A DNA stretch of 64,000 nt from Microbacterium sp. 18062 (GTDB taxonomy: Bacteria; Actinomycetota; Actinomycetes; Actinomycetales; Microbacteriaceae): positions 61,429-125,428 of the forward strand of contig NZ_CACSKB010000005.1 of assembly GCF_902706225.1 (NCBI RefSeq), in the 5' to 3' direction. Under the pieces are notes generated by a model, which saw only the letters and a list, made by a program, of their open reading frames with translations, was not told where the DNA came from and did not search any database. This document shows, one piece after another, positions 25,852 through 39,513 of this stretch (within the stretch, counting starts at the first letter, position 1; each line of letters begins with the position of its first letter). A program made the position numbers and the translations under genes.

Positions 25852-27162
25852 TCAGTCGCGGACGATGACCCCGGCGAGCGTCTTCTTGCCGCGGCGCAGG
25901 ATCGACACGCCCCCCGGCAGCGCGCCGCGGACCGGCGCCGTCTCGTCGGCCACGCGCTCCCCGTCGAGCGAGACCCCGCCCTGCGAGACCGCCCGCCGGG
26001 CCTCCCCCAGACTCGAGACGAGACCGGTCGCGACCAGCGCCTGCGCGACGGTCGTGCCGGGCTCGGCCTCCGCGTGCGGCAGCTCCTCGACCGCGGAGCG
26101 CAGCGTCGCCGCATCCAGCGCCGTCAGATCGCCCTGCCCGAACAGCGCCTCGGACGCGGCGATGACCGCCGCGGTCGCCTCGGCGCCGTGCACGGTCGTG
26201 CTCACCTCGAGTGCGAGCCGCTTCTGAGCGGCACGACGGAACGGCTCCGTCTCGACGAGACGCTCGTACTCGCCGATCTCGGCGCGGGTCAGGAACGTGA
26301 ACACCTTCAGCCTCGCGATCACGTCGCCGTCGAGGGTGTTGAGCCAGAACTGGTAGAACGCGTACGGGCTGGTCAGCTCGGCGTCGATCCAGATCGCGTT
26401 GCCCTCGCTCTTGCCGAACTTCGTGCCGTCGCTGTTCGTGATCAGCGGCGTGCCGATCGCGTGCACCGCCGCTCCCTCGACCCGGTGGATGAGGTCGGTG
26501 CCGCTCGTGAGGTTGCCCCACTGGTCGCTGCCGCCCGTCTGCAGCACGCATCCGTACTGACGGTACAGCTCGAGGTAGTCCAGTCCCTGCAGGATCTGGT
26601 AGCTGAACTCGGTGTAGCTGATGCCCGCCTCGGAGTTCAGCCGGGCACTCACCGCATCCTTCTTCAGCATGGTCCCGACGCGGTAGTGCTTGCCGATCTC
26701 GCGGAGGAAGTCGATCGCCGACAGCGGAGCCGTCCAGTCGAGGTTGTTGACCATGCGGGCGGCGTTGTCGCCCTCGAAGCTCAGGTAGCGCTCGACCTGC
26801 CCCCGGAGCCGATCGACCCACTCGGCCACCGTCTCGCGGGTGTTGAGGGTGCGCTCGGCGGTCGGCCGGGGATCGCCGATCAGCCCGGTCGATCCGCCGA
26901 CCAGCCCCAGCGGCCGGTGCCCGGCCAGCTGCAGTCGGCGCAGCAGCAGCAGCTGCACGAGGTGGCCGAGGTGCAGGCTCGGCGCGGTCGGGTCGAAGCC
27001 GCAGTAGTACGTGATCGGGTCTCCCGCGAGCAGCGCGCGCAGCGCATCCTGATCGGTGGACACATGCACGAGTCCGCGCCAGACCAGTTCGTCCCAGACG
27101 TTGTCGAACGTCGGATCGATGGCGGGGGCGGTCGCGCTCACGAGGGGCGTAGACACGCGCAT
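25852..27162 (-). CDS. tyrS: Tyrosine-tRNA ligase
   Basis: A class I aminoacyl-tRNA synthetase of 436 residues. The HIGH-like motif is HLGH at 64-67 in YCGFDPTAPSLHLGHLVQ and the KMSKS-like motif is KFGKS at 248-252. GGSDQWGNLTSG and the C-terminal S4 domain (LPGGVSILRRGKKTLAGVIV at the end) complete the bacterial form. The start is not settled: the ATG at 27162 has no ribosome-binding site, while a GTG at 27156 lies 7 nt after TACGCT and would give a leaderless start two codons later. Confidence 0.96.
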   Translation of the reverse strand: MRVSTPLVSATAPAIDPTFDNVWDELVWRGLVHVSTDQDALRALLAGDPITYYCGFDPTAPSLHLGHLVQLLLLRRLQLAGHRPLGLVGGSTGLIGDPRPTAERTLNTRETVAEWVDRLRGQVERYLSFEGDNAARMVNNLDWTAPLSAIDFLREIGKHYRVGTMLKKDAVSARLNSEAGISYTEFSYQILQGLDYLELYRQYGCVLQTGGSDQWGNLTSGTDLIHRVEGAAVHAIGTPLITNSDGTKFGKSEGNAIWIDAELTSPYAFYQFWLNTLDGDVIARLKVFTFLTRAEIGEYERLVETEPFRRAAQKRLALEVSTTVHGAEATAAVIAASEALFGQGDLTALDAATLRSAVEELPHAEAEPGTTVAQALVATGLVSSLGEARRAVSQGGVSLDGERVADETAPVRGALPGGVSILRRGKKTLAGVIVRD

Positions 27163-27222
27163 CAGCGTAGCAACCCGCGACCCGCCCCACGCCCCGTCGG
27201 AACCCCGTGTAAGACTGGCGCC

Positions 27223-27813
27223 ATGCAGGTCGTGGTCCCGGATGCCCTGATCGTCGCCGTGCTGTCGATCTTCCTCTTCGTCGCGCTGTGCGCCGCCCTC
27301 GTGCTGGTCACGGTGTCGCAGCGTCGACCCGCGAACGCGCCGTTGCTCGTCGCGGCCGCACTCGTGGTGGCGTGTCTCACGGTCGTCGCGGTGGCGCCGC
27401 AGAACGTGCCGGTGCTGGTCGGGATGATGCTCGCCCTGCTGGGCACCGCTCTCGCGGTGCTCGGCGGCAACCCGGTGACCCGGCGCATCCTCGACATGGC
27501 GACCCACGGAGAGGTGCGCGAGGGATCGCGCGGCGGGATCCTCGTCTACGACTCGCGCCGCGGCGACTCCGATCAGGTGCAGGAGGTGCTGCGCGGCGGC
27601 ACCACCATCGGCTACCTCGAGCGACTGGCCGTGGTCGCCTCCCTCGTCGCCGGGTACCCCGAGGCGATCGCCGTCGTCGTCGCGATCAAGGGCATCGGCC
27701 GCTTCTCCGAGCTCGCGACCCCGGCGGCGCGCGAGCGCTTCATCGTGGGCACCCTGGCGAGCCTGCTCTGGGCGGGGATCGTCGGGGCGCTGGTGCGCCT
27801 CGCGATCTGGTGA
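27223..27813 (+). CDS. Small membrane protein of unknown function
   Basis: A 196-residue protein with two or three N-terminal hydrophobic helices (DALIVAVLSIFLFVALCAAL, PLLVAAALVVACLTVVAVAP, VGMMLALLGTALAVLGG), a soluble middle (RILDMATHGEVREGSRGGILVYDS) and two C-terminal hydrophobic segments. The ATG is 6 nt after AAGACT, a plausible -10. The stop codon lies within the first unit of the 8-bp repeat array, so the last residues (AIW) are encoded by repeat DNA. No family function is recognised. Confidence 0.85.
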   Translation: MQVVVPDALIVAVLSIFLFVALCAALVLVTVSQRRPANAPLLVAAALVVACLTVVAVAPQNVPVLVGMMLALLGTALAVLGGNPVTRRILDMATHGEVREGSRGGILVYDSRRGDSDQVQEVLRGGTTIGYLERLAVVASLVAGYPEAIAVVVAIKGIGRFSELATPAARERFIVGTLASLLWAGIVGALVRLAIW

Positions 27814-27871
27814 TCTGGTGATCTGGTGATCTGGTGATCTGGTGATCTGGTGATCTGGTGATCTGGTGATC
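27804..27871. repeat. Tandem 8-bp repeat (GATCTGGT), eight perfect copies plus GATC
   Basis: Eight identical GATCTGGT units followed by a partial unit fill the junction between two convergent stop codons: TGA of the membrane protein at 27811-27813 and TGA of the SatD gene at 27873-27875. Each unit contains a GATC site, nine in 68 bp. As 8 is not a multiple of 3, copy changes affect no reading frame upstream of the first stop. Confidence 0.97.
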
Positions 27872-27872
27872 G

Positions 27873-28517
27873 TCAGCTTCCGGAGCGCAGCGCACGGAAT
27901 CCCTCGACGATCGCCGAGGCTCCGGAGGTGCCCAGCAGCTGCGACACGGCCGACTGGGTGATGCCCTCGGCGACGGCGAGTGCGCGCTGCGTCGTGCCGA
28001 GGCAGCGCCCGTAGGCGAGGCGACGCGCGCGCGCGCTCATCGCGCTGACCAGCTGATCGCGCGCGAGCAGCCCGGCGTTGGCGATCCGCACCGCCTCCCT
28101 CGTCTGCTCTCCGGTGTCGGCGGATGCGGACACCCACGTCCGCGCTCCCGGCACGGTGCGGCGCTGCATCCGGTGGGTCGTGTCGATCGCCTCTCGCGCA
28201 GCCCACCAGCCCGGGCCCTCGGCGATCGCGCCGACCGTGTCGGAGGCGATCGTGCCGATGTCACCCACACCCACACCGAACCGGCAGTCCACCTCGTCCG
28301 GGAGCGCGAGACGCAGCAGCAGGATGCCGCACATGGCCGAACCGAGATCGGGGTAGATCCCCTGCAGCTCGTCACCGACGGTGGGGGTCAGCGGGCGGGT
28401 GGCGTCCGCGAGATCGCCCTGCACCCGCGCCACGGCGTGCTCGATCGCACGCTGCGCGGCCTCCCGATCGGGCAGGCCGCGCGAGCCCACGATGTCGGCG
28501 ATCACAGCGACTCCCAT
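27873..28517 (-). CDS. SatD family protein, probable autoregulated DNA-binding protein
   Basis: The family is named after SatD of the Streptococcus mutans acid-tolerance operon; its function is unclear. The 214-residue protein starts MGVAVIADIVGSRGLPDR, typical for the family, and contains LTPTVGDELQGIYPDL. Near the C-terminus TTQRALAVAEGITQSAVSQL reads as a helix-turn-helix, so it may bind DNA. The ATG lies 6 nt after TATACT, a leaderless arrangement, and a 10-bp inverted repeat overlaps both. The gene converges on the membrane protein across the GATCTGGT array. Confidence 0.82.
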   Translation of the reverse strand: MGVAVIADIVGSRGLPDREAAQRAIEHAVARVQGDLADATRPLTPTVGDELQGIYPDLGSAMCGILLLRLALPDEVDCRFGVGVGDIGTIASDTVGAIAEGPGWWAAREAIDTTHRMQRRTVPGARTWVSASADTGEQTREAVRIANAGLLARDQLVSAMSARARRLAYGRCLGTTQRALAVAEGITQSAVSQLLGTSGASAIVEGFRALRSGS

Positions 28518-28545
28518 GAGATGAGTATATGGCTTATCTCATGGG
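28513..28545 (-). promoter_or_regulatory. Palindromic operator over the SatD -10 and start codon
   Basis: Perfect 10-bp arms (CCCATGAGAT, ATCTCATGGG) flank a 13-nt centre; further matches inside give an imperfect longer dyad. On the minus strand the -10 TATACT (28524-28529) and the start ATG (28515-28517) both fall inside. A protein bound here would block transcription start. Autoregulation by the SatD protein is inferred. Confidence 0.65.
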
Positions 28546-28630
28546 AATATCAGTCCCCAACTGATCACTTCGAGCGGAGTCGACGGTCCAGCGCCCCTTC
28601 GGGGACGGTCCGTGAGGTGGCGAGAGTGTC

Positions 28631-28681
28631 GTTCACCTGTCGCGTCCGGTCGCCAAGACCGACAGGATACGACAGGTGAAC
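28631..28681 (-). terminator. Compound hairpin downstream of argH
   Basis: Perfect 12-bp arms (GTTCACCTGTCG and its complement) at 28631-28642 and 28670-28681 enclose an inner CGGTC/GACCG stem. It begins 33 bp past the argH stop, where a terminator of the arg run is expected. There is no T-tract, as is common in high-GC genomes, so termination is inferred from position. Confidence 0.55.
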
Positions 28682-28713
28682 CGGGGAGAGCGTCGAGTCG
28701 AAGGCGACGAGCG

Positions 28714-33539
<4,826 letters not shown>

Positions 33540-33540
<1 letters not shown>

Positions 33541-34442
33541 CACAGCACCACCTCTGTTCCGATGCCCTTCCGGGTGAAGAGTTCGACGAGCACCGAATGC
33601 GGCACCCGTCCGTCGATGATCGCCGCCGTCCCGACGCCGCCCGAGACCGCGTCGAGACACGCCTGCATCTTCGGGATCATGCCCGATTCCAGGCGCGGCA
33701 TGAGCTCGCGCAGCTCCTCGGAGGTCAGATGCGAGACGAGCGAGTCGCGGTTCGGCCAATCAGCGTAGAGCCCGGCCACGTCGGTCAGCACCACGAGCTT
33801 GATCGCGCCGAGCGCGACCGCGAGGGCGGCGGCCGCCGCATCCGCGTTCACGTTCAGCGAGTGGCCGGGGTGATCGAGGTCGGGGGCGATCGAGGAGACG
33901 ACCGGGATGCGGCCCGCCTCCAGCTGGTCGATGATCGGCTGCGGGTCGACCGCGACCACGTCTCCGACGCGGCCGAGATCGTGCTCGACGCCCTCGATCA
34001 CGACACCGCGGCGCCGTCCGCCGAACAGCCCCGCGTCCTCGCCGGAGAGCCCGGTCGCGACGGGGCCGTGCGCGTTGATCTTGGCGACGAGCTGCGGGTT
34101 GATCTGGCCCGTGAGCACCATCCGCACGACCGTGATCGCCTCGGTCGAGGTGACCCGGTAGCCGCCCTTGAACTCGCTCGGGATGGCGAGCCGGTCGAGC
34201 ATGTTCGAGATCTGCGGTCCGCCGCCGTGCACGACGACGGGCTTCGCGCCCACGTAGCGCAGGTAGGCGATGTCGGCCGCGAAGGCGTCCTGCAGCTCGT
34301 CGGAGACCATGGCGTTGCCGCCGTACTTCACCACGACGATCTGGTCGCGGAAGCGGCGCAGCCACGGGAGCGACTCGATGAGGGTCGCCGCCTTGACGCT
34401 CGCCTCGGCGGGGTCGGTGTCCTGGAGATCGATGTCTGTCAT
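33540..34442 (-). CDS. argB: Acetylglutamate kinase
   Basis: It phosphorylates N-acetylglutamate, often the arginine-inhibited step. The 300-residue protein has VVKYGGNAM, the substrate loop [14 protein letters not shown], and [17 protein letters not shown] near the nucleotide site. An N-terminal helix of about 25 residues ([18 protein letters not shown]) is like the one linked to hexamer formation and arginine inhibition in other species, so feedback control is likely. The start overlaps argJ as ATGA. Confidence 0.96.
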
Positions 34443-35596
34443 GAGGAGTAGGCGCTGTTCTCGTGGACGTAGTCGTGGGTGAGGTCGTTGGTGCGGATCG
34501 TCGCCTCGGCGCCGCCGACCTTGAGGTCGATGACGAGGTCGGTCGCCCGCGGGGTGAGGTCCACGTCCTCGCGGGGCCGGTCGGGGCCGCCCGCCGTGCA
34601 CACGCGCACCCCGTTCATCCACACGTCGACGTCGTACGGGTCGAACTCGGCCTCGGTGGTGCCGATCGCGGCGAGCACGCGCCCCCAGTTGGCGTCGCCG
34701 CCGAAGACCGCGGCCTTGAAGAGGTTGTTGCGCGCGACCGACCGGCCGACCTCGACCGCGTCGTCCTCGGACGCCGCGTGGACCACCCGGATGGTGATGT
34801 CGTGGCTCGCGCCCTCGGCGTCGTGCTGCAGCTGGCTCGCGAGGTCGTCGCACACCGCCACGATCGCCGCGCCGAACGCCGCGGCATCCGGGGCGACGCC
34901 CGAGGCGCCGCTGACGAGCAGCGTCACCTGGTCGTTCGTCGACATGCAGCCGTCCGAGTCGAGTCGGTCGAAGCTCACCCGCGTCGCCGCGCGCAGCTGC
35001 GCGTCGGCCGCGGTCGCGTCGAGCACCGCGTCGGTGGTGAGCACGACGAGCATGGTGGCAAGGCCCGGCGCCAGCATCCCGGCGCCCTTCGCGATGCCGC
35101 CGATCGACCATCCGTCGCCCGTGACGACGCTCGTCTTCGCGACCGAGTCCGTCGTCATGATCGCCGCGGCCGCGGCGTCGCCGCCGTCGTCCGACAGCGC
35201 GACGACAGCGTCCTCGACCCCCTGCAGAACCTTGGCGCGGAAGACCTCGTCGCCGGTGCCGATGAGCCCGGTCGAGCAGACGAGCACGTCGCCGGCGCCC
35301 ACTCCGAGGAGCGCCGCCGTCTTCTCGGCGGTCTGATGCGTGGTCTGGAACCCGAACGAGCCGGTGAAGCAGTTGGCCCCGCCGGAGTTCAGCACGATCG
35401 CCTCGACCACGCCGTCGGACACCGCCTGCTGCGACCAGATGATCGGGTTGGCCTTCGCCCGGTTCGAGGTGAAGACCGCGGCGCCCACCTTCAGCGGGCC
35501 GCGGTTCACGATCACCGCCAGGTCTGGTTCTCCGGTCGACTTCAGGCCGGCGACCACGCCGGCGGCCTCGAAACCTGCGGGGGCGGTCACGCTCAC
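34439..35596 (-). CDS. argJ: Glutamate N-acetyltransferase / amino-acid acetyltransferase
   Basis: ArgJ recycles the acetyl group from N-acetylornithine to glutamate; bifunctional forms also use acetyl-CoA. The 385-residue precursor self-cleaves before a threonine: T181 in [16 protein letters not shown] matches this site. [16 protein letters not shown] forms the oxyanion-side segment. The GTG start (VSVTAPAG) overlaps argC as GTGA; an in-frame GTG two codons on is also possible. Whether it is mono- or bifunctional cannot be read from sequence; no argA was seen. Confidence 0.95.
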   Translation of the reverse strand: MSVTAPAGFEAAGVVAGLKSTGEPDLAVIVNRGPLKVGAAVFTSNRAKANPIIWSQQAVSDGVVEAIVLNSGGANCFTGSFGFQTTHQTAEKTAALLGVGAGDVLVCSTGLIGTGDEVFRAKVLQGVEDAVVALSDDGGDAAAAAIMTTDSVAKTSVVTGDGWSIGGIAKGAGMLAPGLATMLVVLTTDAVLDATAADAQLRAATRVSFDRLDSDGCMSTNDQVTLLVSGASGVAPDAAAFGAAIVAVCDDLASQLQHDAEGASHDITIRVVHAASEDDAVEVGRSVARNNLFKAAVFGGDANWGRVLAAIGTTEAEFDPYDVDVWMNGVRVCTAGGPDRPREDVDLTPRATDLVIDLKVGGAEATIRTNDLTHDYVHENSAYSS

Positions 35597-36639
35597 GGGG
35601 CGACTCCGTTCACGGTGAGGGCGCGGTCCTCGGGAAGACCGAGCGCGATGTTCATGGACTGCACGGCGGCGCCGGCGGTTCCCTTGACGAGGTTGTCGAC
35701 CGCGGCGACCACGACGACACGACCGGCGGCACGGTCGATCGCGAGGCCGAGGAGTGCGGTGTTGGCGCCGAGCACGTCGGCGGTGCGCGGGAACTGTCCC
35801 TCGGGAAGCAGCTGCACGAACGTCTCGTCCGCGTACGCGTGCTCCCACGCGGCGCGGATGTCGGCGTCGGAAGCGCCCTCCGCGATCGGGGCGGTGCTGG
35901 TGGCGAGGATGCCGCGGGCCATCGGCACGAGCACCGGGGTGAACGAGATGCGCACCTCGTCGGCGGCCCCGGCGCCCACGAGGGCTTGCCGGATCTCGGG
36001 GATGTGCCGGTGCGAGCCGCCGACGGCGTACGGGTTCGCCGTGCCGAGGATCTCGCCGGCGAGGAGGTTCGTCTTCAGGCTCTTGCCCGCGCCCGAGGGC
36101 CCGACGGCGAGCACGGTGACGATGTCGCTCGGATCGACGACGCCGGCGGCGACGCCCGGGGCGAGGCTCAGGCTCACGGTCGAGGCGTTGCAGCCGGGCG
36201 CGGCGATGCGTGTCGCACCGACGAGGCGCGTGCGCTGCTTTCCTCCGTCGACCGGCAGCTCCGGCACCCCGTACGTCCACGGGTCGTGGAACTCGCCCCC
36301 GTAGAAGGCGTCCCACGCGGCGGACGAGGTGAGCCGGTGGTCGGCGCCCGCGTCGATCACGAGCGGGGTGTCGCGCAACGCCTCGGTGTACTGCCCGGAC
36401 TGCCCGTGCGGCAGCGCGAGCACGACGATGTCGTGTCCGGCGAGCACCTCGGGGGTCGTCTCCTGCAGCGTGAGGTGCGCGAGCGAGCGCAGGTGCGGCT
36501 GGTGGGCGATGAGGGGCTGCCCCGCGTTGGCGTGCGCCGTGACGGTGCGGATCTCGATGTCGGGGTGCGCGGCGAGAAGACGGAGGATCTCGCCCCCCGC
36601 ATAGCCGGAGGCGCCGGAGACGGCGACCGAATAGGTCAT
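35593..36639 (-). CDS. argC: N-acetyl-gamma-glutamyl-phosphate reductase
   Basis: It reduces N-acetylglutamyl phosphate with NADPH. The 348-residue protein starts [17 protein letters not shown], with the nucleotide-binding GASGYAG at 9-15, and has the catalytic C150 in [10 protein letters not shown]. The ATG is preceded by AAGGTGGA at 5-6 nt, so it has a normal leader. It is the first structural gene of the arg run; the 354 bp upstream hold a putative leader ORF. Confidence 0.97.
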   Translation of the reverse strand: MTYSVAVSGASGYAGGEILRLLAAHPDIEIRTVTAHANAGQPLIAHQPHLRSLAHLTLQETTPEVLAGHDIVVLALPHGQSGQYTEALRDTPLVIDAGADHRLTSSAAWDAFYGGEFHDPWTYGVPELPVDGGKQRTRLVGATRIAAPGCNASTVSLSLAPGVAAGVVDPSDIVTVLAVGPSGAGKSLKTNLLAGEILGTANPYAVGGSHRHIPEIRQALVGAGAADEVRISFTPVLVPMARGILATSTAPIAEGASDADIRAAWEHAYADETFVQLLPEGQFPRTADVLGANTALLGLAIDRAAGRVVVVAAVDNLVKGTAGAAVQSMNIALGLPEDRALTVNGVAP

Positions 36640-36719
36640 GCTTTCCACCTTAGAGTCTGAGGGTCATCGGCCGAGACGGCGACGCCGGCACCGTCCGTCG
36701 CCGGACCGTGCGGGGTCGC

Positions 36720-36803
36720 CTAGACTCGGCGGTCGCCCAGACGTCGGCGCACGCCGGCGAGACCCGCGAGGGGCGTCGAGCTGGCGGAAGCGGCCGAAGG
36801 CAT
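36720..36803 (-). CDS. Putative arg leader peptide, 27 residues
   Basis: ATG at 36803 lies 6 nt after TATCGT, with TTGCGG 18 nt further up: the same leaderless layout seen at many genes here. The product is MPSAASASSTPLAGLAGVRR followed by RLGDRRV, with five Arg codons among its last ten, two of them CGA. The ORF ends about 80 nt before argC. Arg is common in non-coding frames of GC-rich DNA, so this may be chance. Confidence 0.3.
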   Translation of the reverse strand: MPSAASASSTPLAGLAGVRRRLGDRRV

Positions 36804-36809
36804 GCGCCG

Positions 36810-36839
36810 ACGATATCCGCCGGGCCACCGCATCCGCAA
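36810..36839 (-). promoter_or_regulatory. Putative promoter of the arg operon
   Basis: The minus strand reads TTGCGG, 18 nt, TATCGT. The -10 ends 6 nt before the ATG of the 27-codon leader ORF and about 170 nt before argC. Confidence 0.45.
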
Positions 36840-36993
36840 GTCGGGATCCCTCGCGCCGTCCGGCACGACGGCGGATCGAGCTCGGCCACGCGCGGGCGTC
36901 GCGGCGTCCGTCCCGGCGCGCCGAGCACGATCCCGCCGTTGTGCACGCCGGATGCGGCCGACGGACCGGAGCAGCCGATCGACGAGGCCGGCG

Positions 36994-39513
36994 TCAGTCC
37001 CGCAGGCTCGCGCCGAACCGCTCCGACGCCACAGCGACGCCGGCGAGCTTCGCCTCGGACGCCTCGGCGGCCGTGAGGGTGCGGTCCGCGGCGCGGAAAC
37101 GCAGCGCGAACGTCAGGCTCTTCGCCCCCTCGGGAACGCCCTGACCGCGGTAGTCGTCGACGAGCCGCAGCGACTCGAGCAACGCCCCCGCGCCCTCGAC
37201 GAGCGCGGTACGGACCGATGCCGCCGGTATCTCGGCGCCGACGACGAGCGACACGTCCTGGGTCGCCGCGGGGAAGCCCGACAGTGCCTCCGCCACGATC
37301 CGGGAGCCGGCGAGCTCCAGCACGAGGTCGAGGTCGAGCTCTGCGACGGTGACGCGTCCGGGCAGGTCCGCCGACTCGGCGACGGCGGGCAGCAGCTCGC
37401 CGACGTACCCGACCGGCGTGTCCGCGACCGACAGGACGCCCGTGCGGCCCGGGTGCAGCGCCGCCCGCTGCCCCTGAGCCACGACGATCTCGACGCCGGC
37501 GGCCGCCGCGAGCACGCGGACGGCGTCGACCACCTCCACCAGGCCCGCCTCCTCGGCAGCCCGGCCGGGCTGCTTCGGCGCCACAGATCCCGCGACCAGC
37601 AGACCGACGTGACGTCGCTGCGGAGGGATGGATGCATCCAGCTGCGCGAGCGTCGCCGCATCCGGCCGCACCGCGAGCGGCGGCACGAACGGGGTGCCGT
37701 ACTCGACGCCCGTCTCCGGCAGGAACACCGATCCGGTCTCGAACAGCGCGAGATCGGTGAAGCCGCGGGACACGTTGCGGTGCGCGACCTGCAGCAGTCC
37801 CGGGATCAGCGAACGACGCAGGAACGGCGCCTGCCCGTCGAGCGGATTGGCGAGCTTCACGCTCGGCACGTGCGCGCCGTCTGCACGGGAGTGCAGATCG
37901 TTCTGCTCGGCCGTGGTGAACGGGAAGGACGGCGTCTCGACGAAGCCCGCCGCCGCGAGCGCGTTCGAGACGCGGCGGCGTCCCTGCTGCGCAACGGTCC
38001 ATCCGCGTCCCGACGGCGCGACCGGCAGCACCGAGGGGATGCGATCGTATCCCTCGATGCGGGCGACCTCCTCGGCGAGCGTCCACCGGTCGGTGAGGTC
38101 GGGGCGCCACGACGGCGCGTCGACGAACCAGTCGCCGTCCGCCTCGTGCACGGTCGCGCCGATCAGCTCGAGCGCCGAGACGATCTGCTCCGGGGTGTAG
38201 TCGACGCCGATGAGCCCGGGGACGAACGCGCGCGGCAGGCGGATGACCTCGCGCTCCCATTCGGCGCCCAGCTCACCGCCCAGGGGGTCCGCGGTGCCGC
38301 CCGCGTACTGCACCATCAGCTCGACCACCCGCTGGGCGGCGACGTACGGGATCGCCGGGTCGACGCCGCGCTCGAAGCGGCGCGAGGCCTCGGAGGGCAG
38401 CTTGTGCCGGCGCGCGGTCCGCGCGATCGACACGGTGTCGAAGATCGCCGCTTCCACGAGCACGTCGGTGGTGGCGGCGGTCATCTCGGCGGCCGCTCCG
38501 CCCATGACGCCGGCGAGCCCGATCGGACCCGTCTCGTCCGTGATGAGGAGGTCCTCGGGATGGAGGGCGCGCACCTGTCCGTCGAGCGTCTCGAGCGTCT
38601 CGCCCGGCGCCGCGCGCCGCACGACGATGCCGCCGGTGAGCGCGTCGAGATCGTAGCCGTGGATCGGGTTGCCGAGCTCGAGCATCACGTAGTTGGTGAT
38701 GTCGACGAGCACACCGAGCGGACGGATGCCGGCGAGCGTGAGCCTCGTGATCATCCACGGGGGCGTGGGGCGCGCCGCGTCCACGCCGCGGACGGTGCGG
38801 ACGACGAACTCGGTCACACCCCGGCGCCCTCGGATGGGGCTCTCATCGACGACCGAGAGCGGGAAGCCCGTGCCCGGCTCGTCGATCTCCCGGTCGGCGG
38901 GGTCGCGGAACGCGGCACCGGTGGCGTGCGAGTACTCGCGGGCGACGCCGCGCAGCGACAGCGCATAGCCGCGATCGGGCGTGACGTTGATCTCCACTGC
39001 GACGTCGTCGAGGCCGAGCAGCGCGATCGCGTCGGTGCCCACCGGCGCATCGATGCCGAGCTCGACCAGCCGCAGGATGCCGGCGTGCTCGCTGCCGAGG
39101 CCCAGCTCCTTCGCCGAGGCGATCATGCCGTCCGAGACGTGGCCGTAGGTCTTGCGCGCGGCGATCGGGAAGGGTCCCGGCAACACGGAGCCGGGAAGGG
39201 TCACCACGACCTTGTCGCCGGCGAAGAAGTTGTGCGCGCCGCACACGATGCCGTGCACGGCCTCGCCGCCGTCCGCCGCGGTCTCCCCCTCGGGGGCCAC
39301 CTGCACACGACACCAGCGGATGGTCTTGCCGTTGGACTGCGGCTCCTCGTCGAACGAGAGCACCTGCCCGACGACCACGGGACCGGTCAGCTCGAAGCGG
39401 TGCACGTCCTCCTCCTCGAAGCCGACGCGCACGAGCGCGGCCAGGACGTCCTCCGCGGACGCCTCCTCGGGGACCTCGACGAACTCACGCAGCCACGACA
39501 GCGGAACGCGCAT
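36994..39513 (-). CDS. pheT: Phenylalanine-tRNA ligase, beta subunit
   Basis: The large subunit of the alpha2-beta2 PheRS, 839 residues. In order: an N-terminal segment MRVPLSWLREFVEVP, the EMAP-like tRNA-binding domain (about 40-160), the B3/B4 editing domain, the B5 domain with WRPDLTDRWTLAEEVARIEGYDRIP, a catalytic-like core, and a C-terminal ferredoxin-fold anticodon-binding domain ending RTLTAAEASEAKLAGV. The ATG overlaps the pheS TGA by one base. Confidence 0.97.
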   Translation of the reverse strand: MRVPLSWLREFVEVPEEASAEDVLAALVRVGFEEEDVHRFELTGPVVVGQVLSFDEEPQSNGKTIRWCRVQVAPEGETAADGGEAVHGIVCGAHNFFAGDKVVVTLPGSVLPGPFPIAARKTYGHVSDGMIASAKELGLGSEHAGILRLVELGIDAPVGTDAIALLGLDDVAVEINVTPDRGYALSLRGVAREYSHATGAAFRDPADREIDEPGTGFPLSVVDESPIRGRRGVTEFVVRTVRGVDAARPTPPWMITRLTLAGIRPLGVLVDITNYVMLELGNPIHGYDLDALTGGIVVRRAAPGETLETLDGQVRALHPEDLLITDETGPIGLAGVMGGAAAEMTAATTDVLVEAAIFDTVSIARTARRHKLPSEASRRFERGVDPAIPYVAAQRVVELMVQYAGGTADPLGGELGAEWEREVIRLPRAFVPGLIGVDYTPEQIVSALELIGATVHEADGDWFVDAPSWRPDLTDRWTLAEEVARIEGYDRIPSVLPVAPSGRGWTVAQQGRRRVSNALAAAGFVETPSFPFTTAEQNDLHSRADGAHVPSVKLANPLDGQAPFLRRSLIPGLLQVAHRNVSRGFTDLALFETGSVFLPETGVEYGTPFVPPLAVRPDAATLAQLDASIPPQRRHVGLLVAGSVAPKQPGRAAEEAGLVEVVDAVRVLAAAAGVEIVVAQGQRAALHPGRTGVLSVADTPVGYVGELLPAVAESADLPGRVTVAELDLDLVLELAGSRIVAEALSGFPAATQDVSLVVGAEIPAASVRTALVEGAGALLESLRLVDDYRGQGVPEGAKSLTFALRFRAADRTLTAAEASEAKLAGVAVASERFGASLRD

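Larger units (their letters stand above)
36640..36993 (-). other. 354-bp gap between pheT and argC
   Basis: No protein gene of normal length fits on either strand. On the minus strand it holds a promoter-like pair, a 27-codon ORF and a 7-bp hairpin (CGGCGAC/GTCGCCG) between that ORF and argC. No clear ArgR-type AT-rich box was seen. This is the likely arg regulatory region. Confidence 0.5.

Noticed and set aside
27804..27871. The 8-bp array as a CRISPR
   Set aside because: The units are contiguous, without spacers, and far too short.
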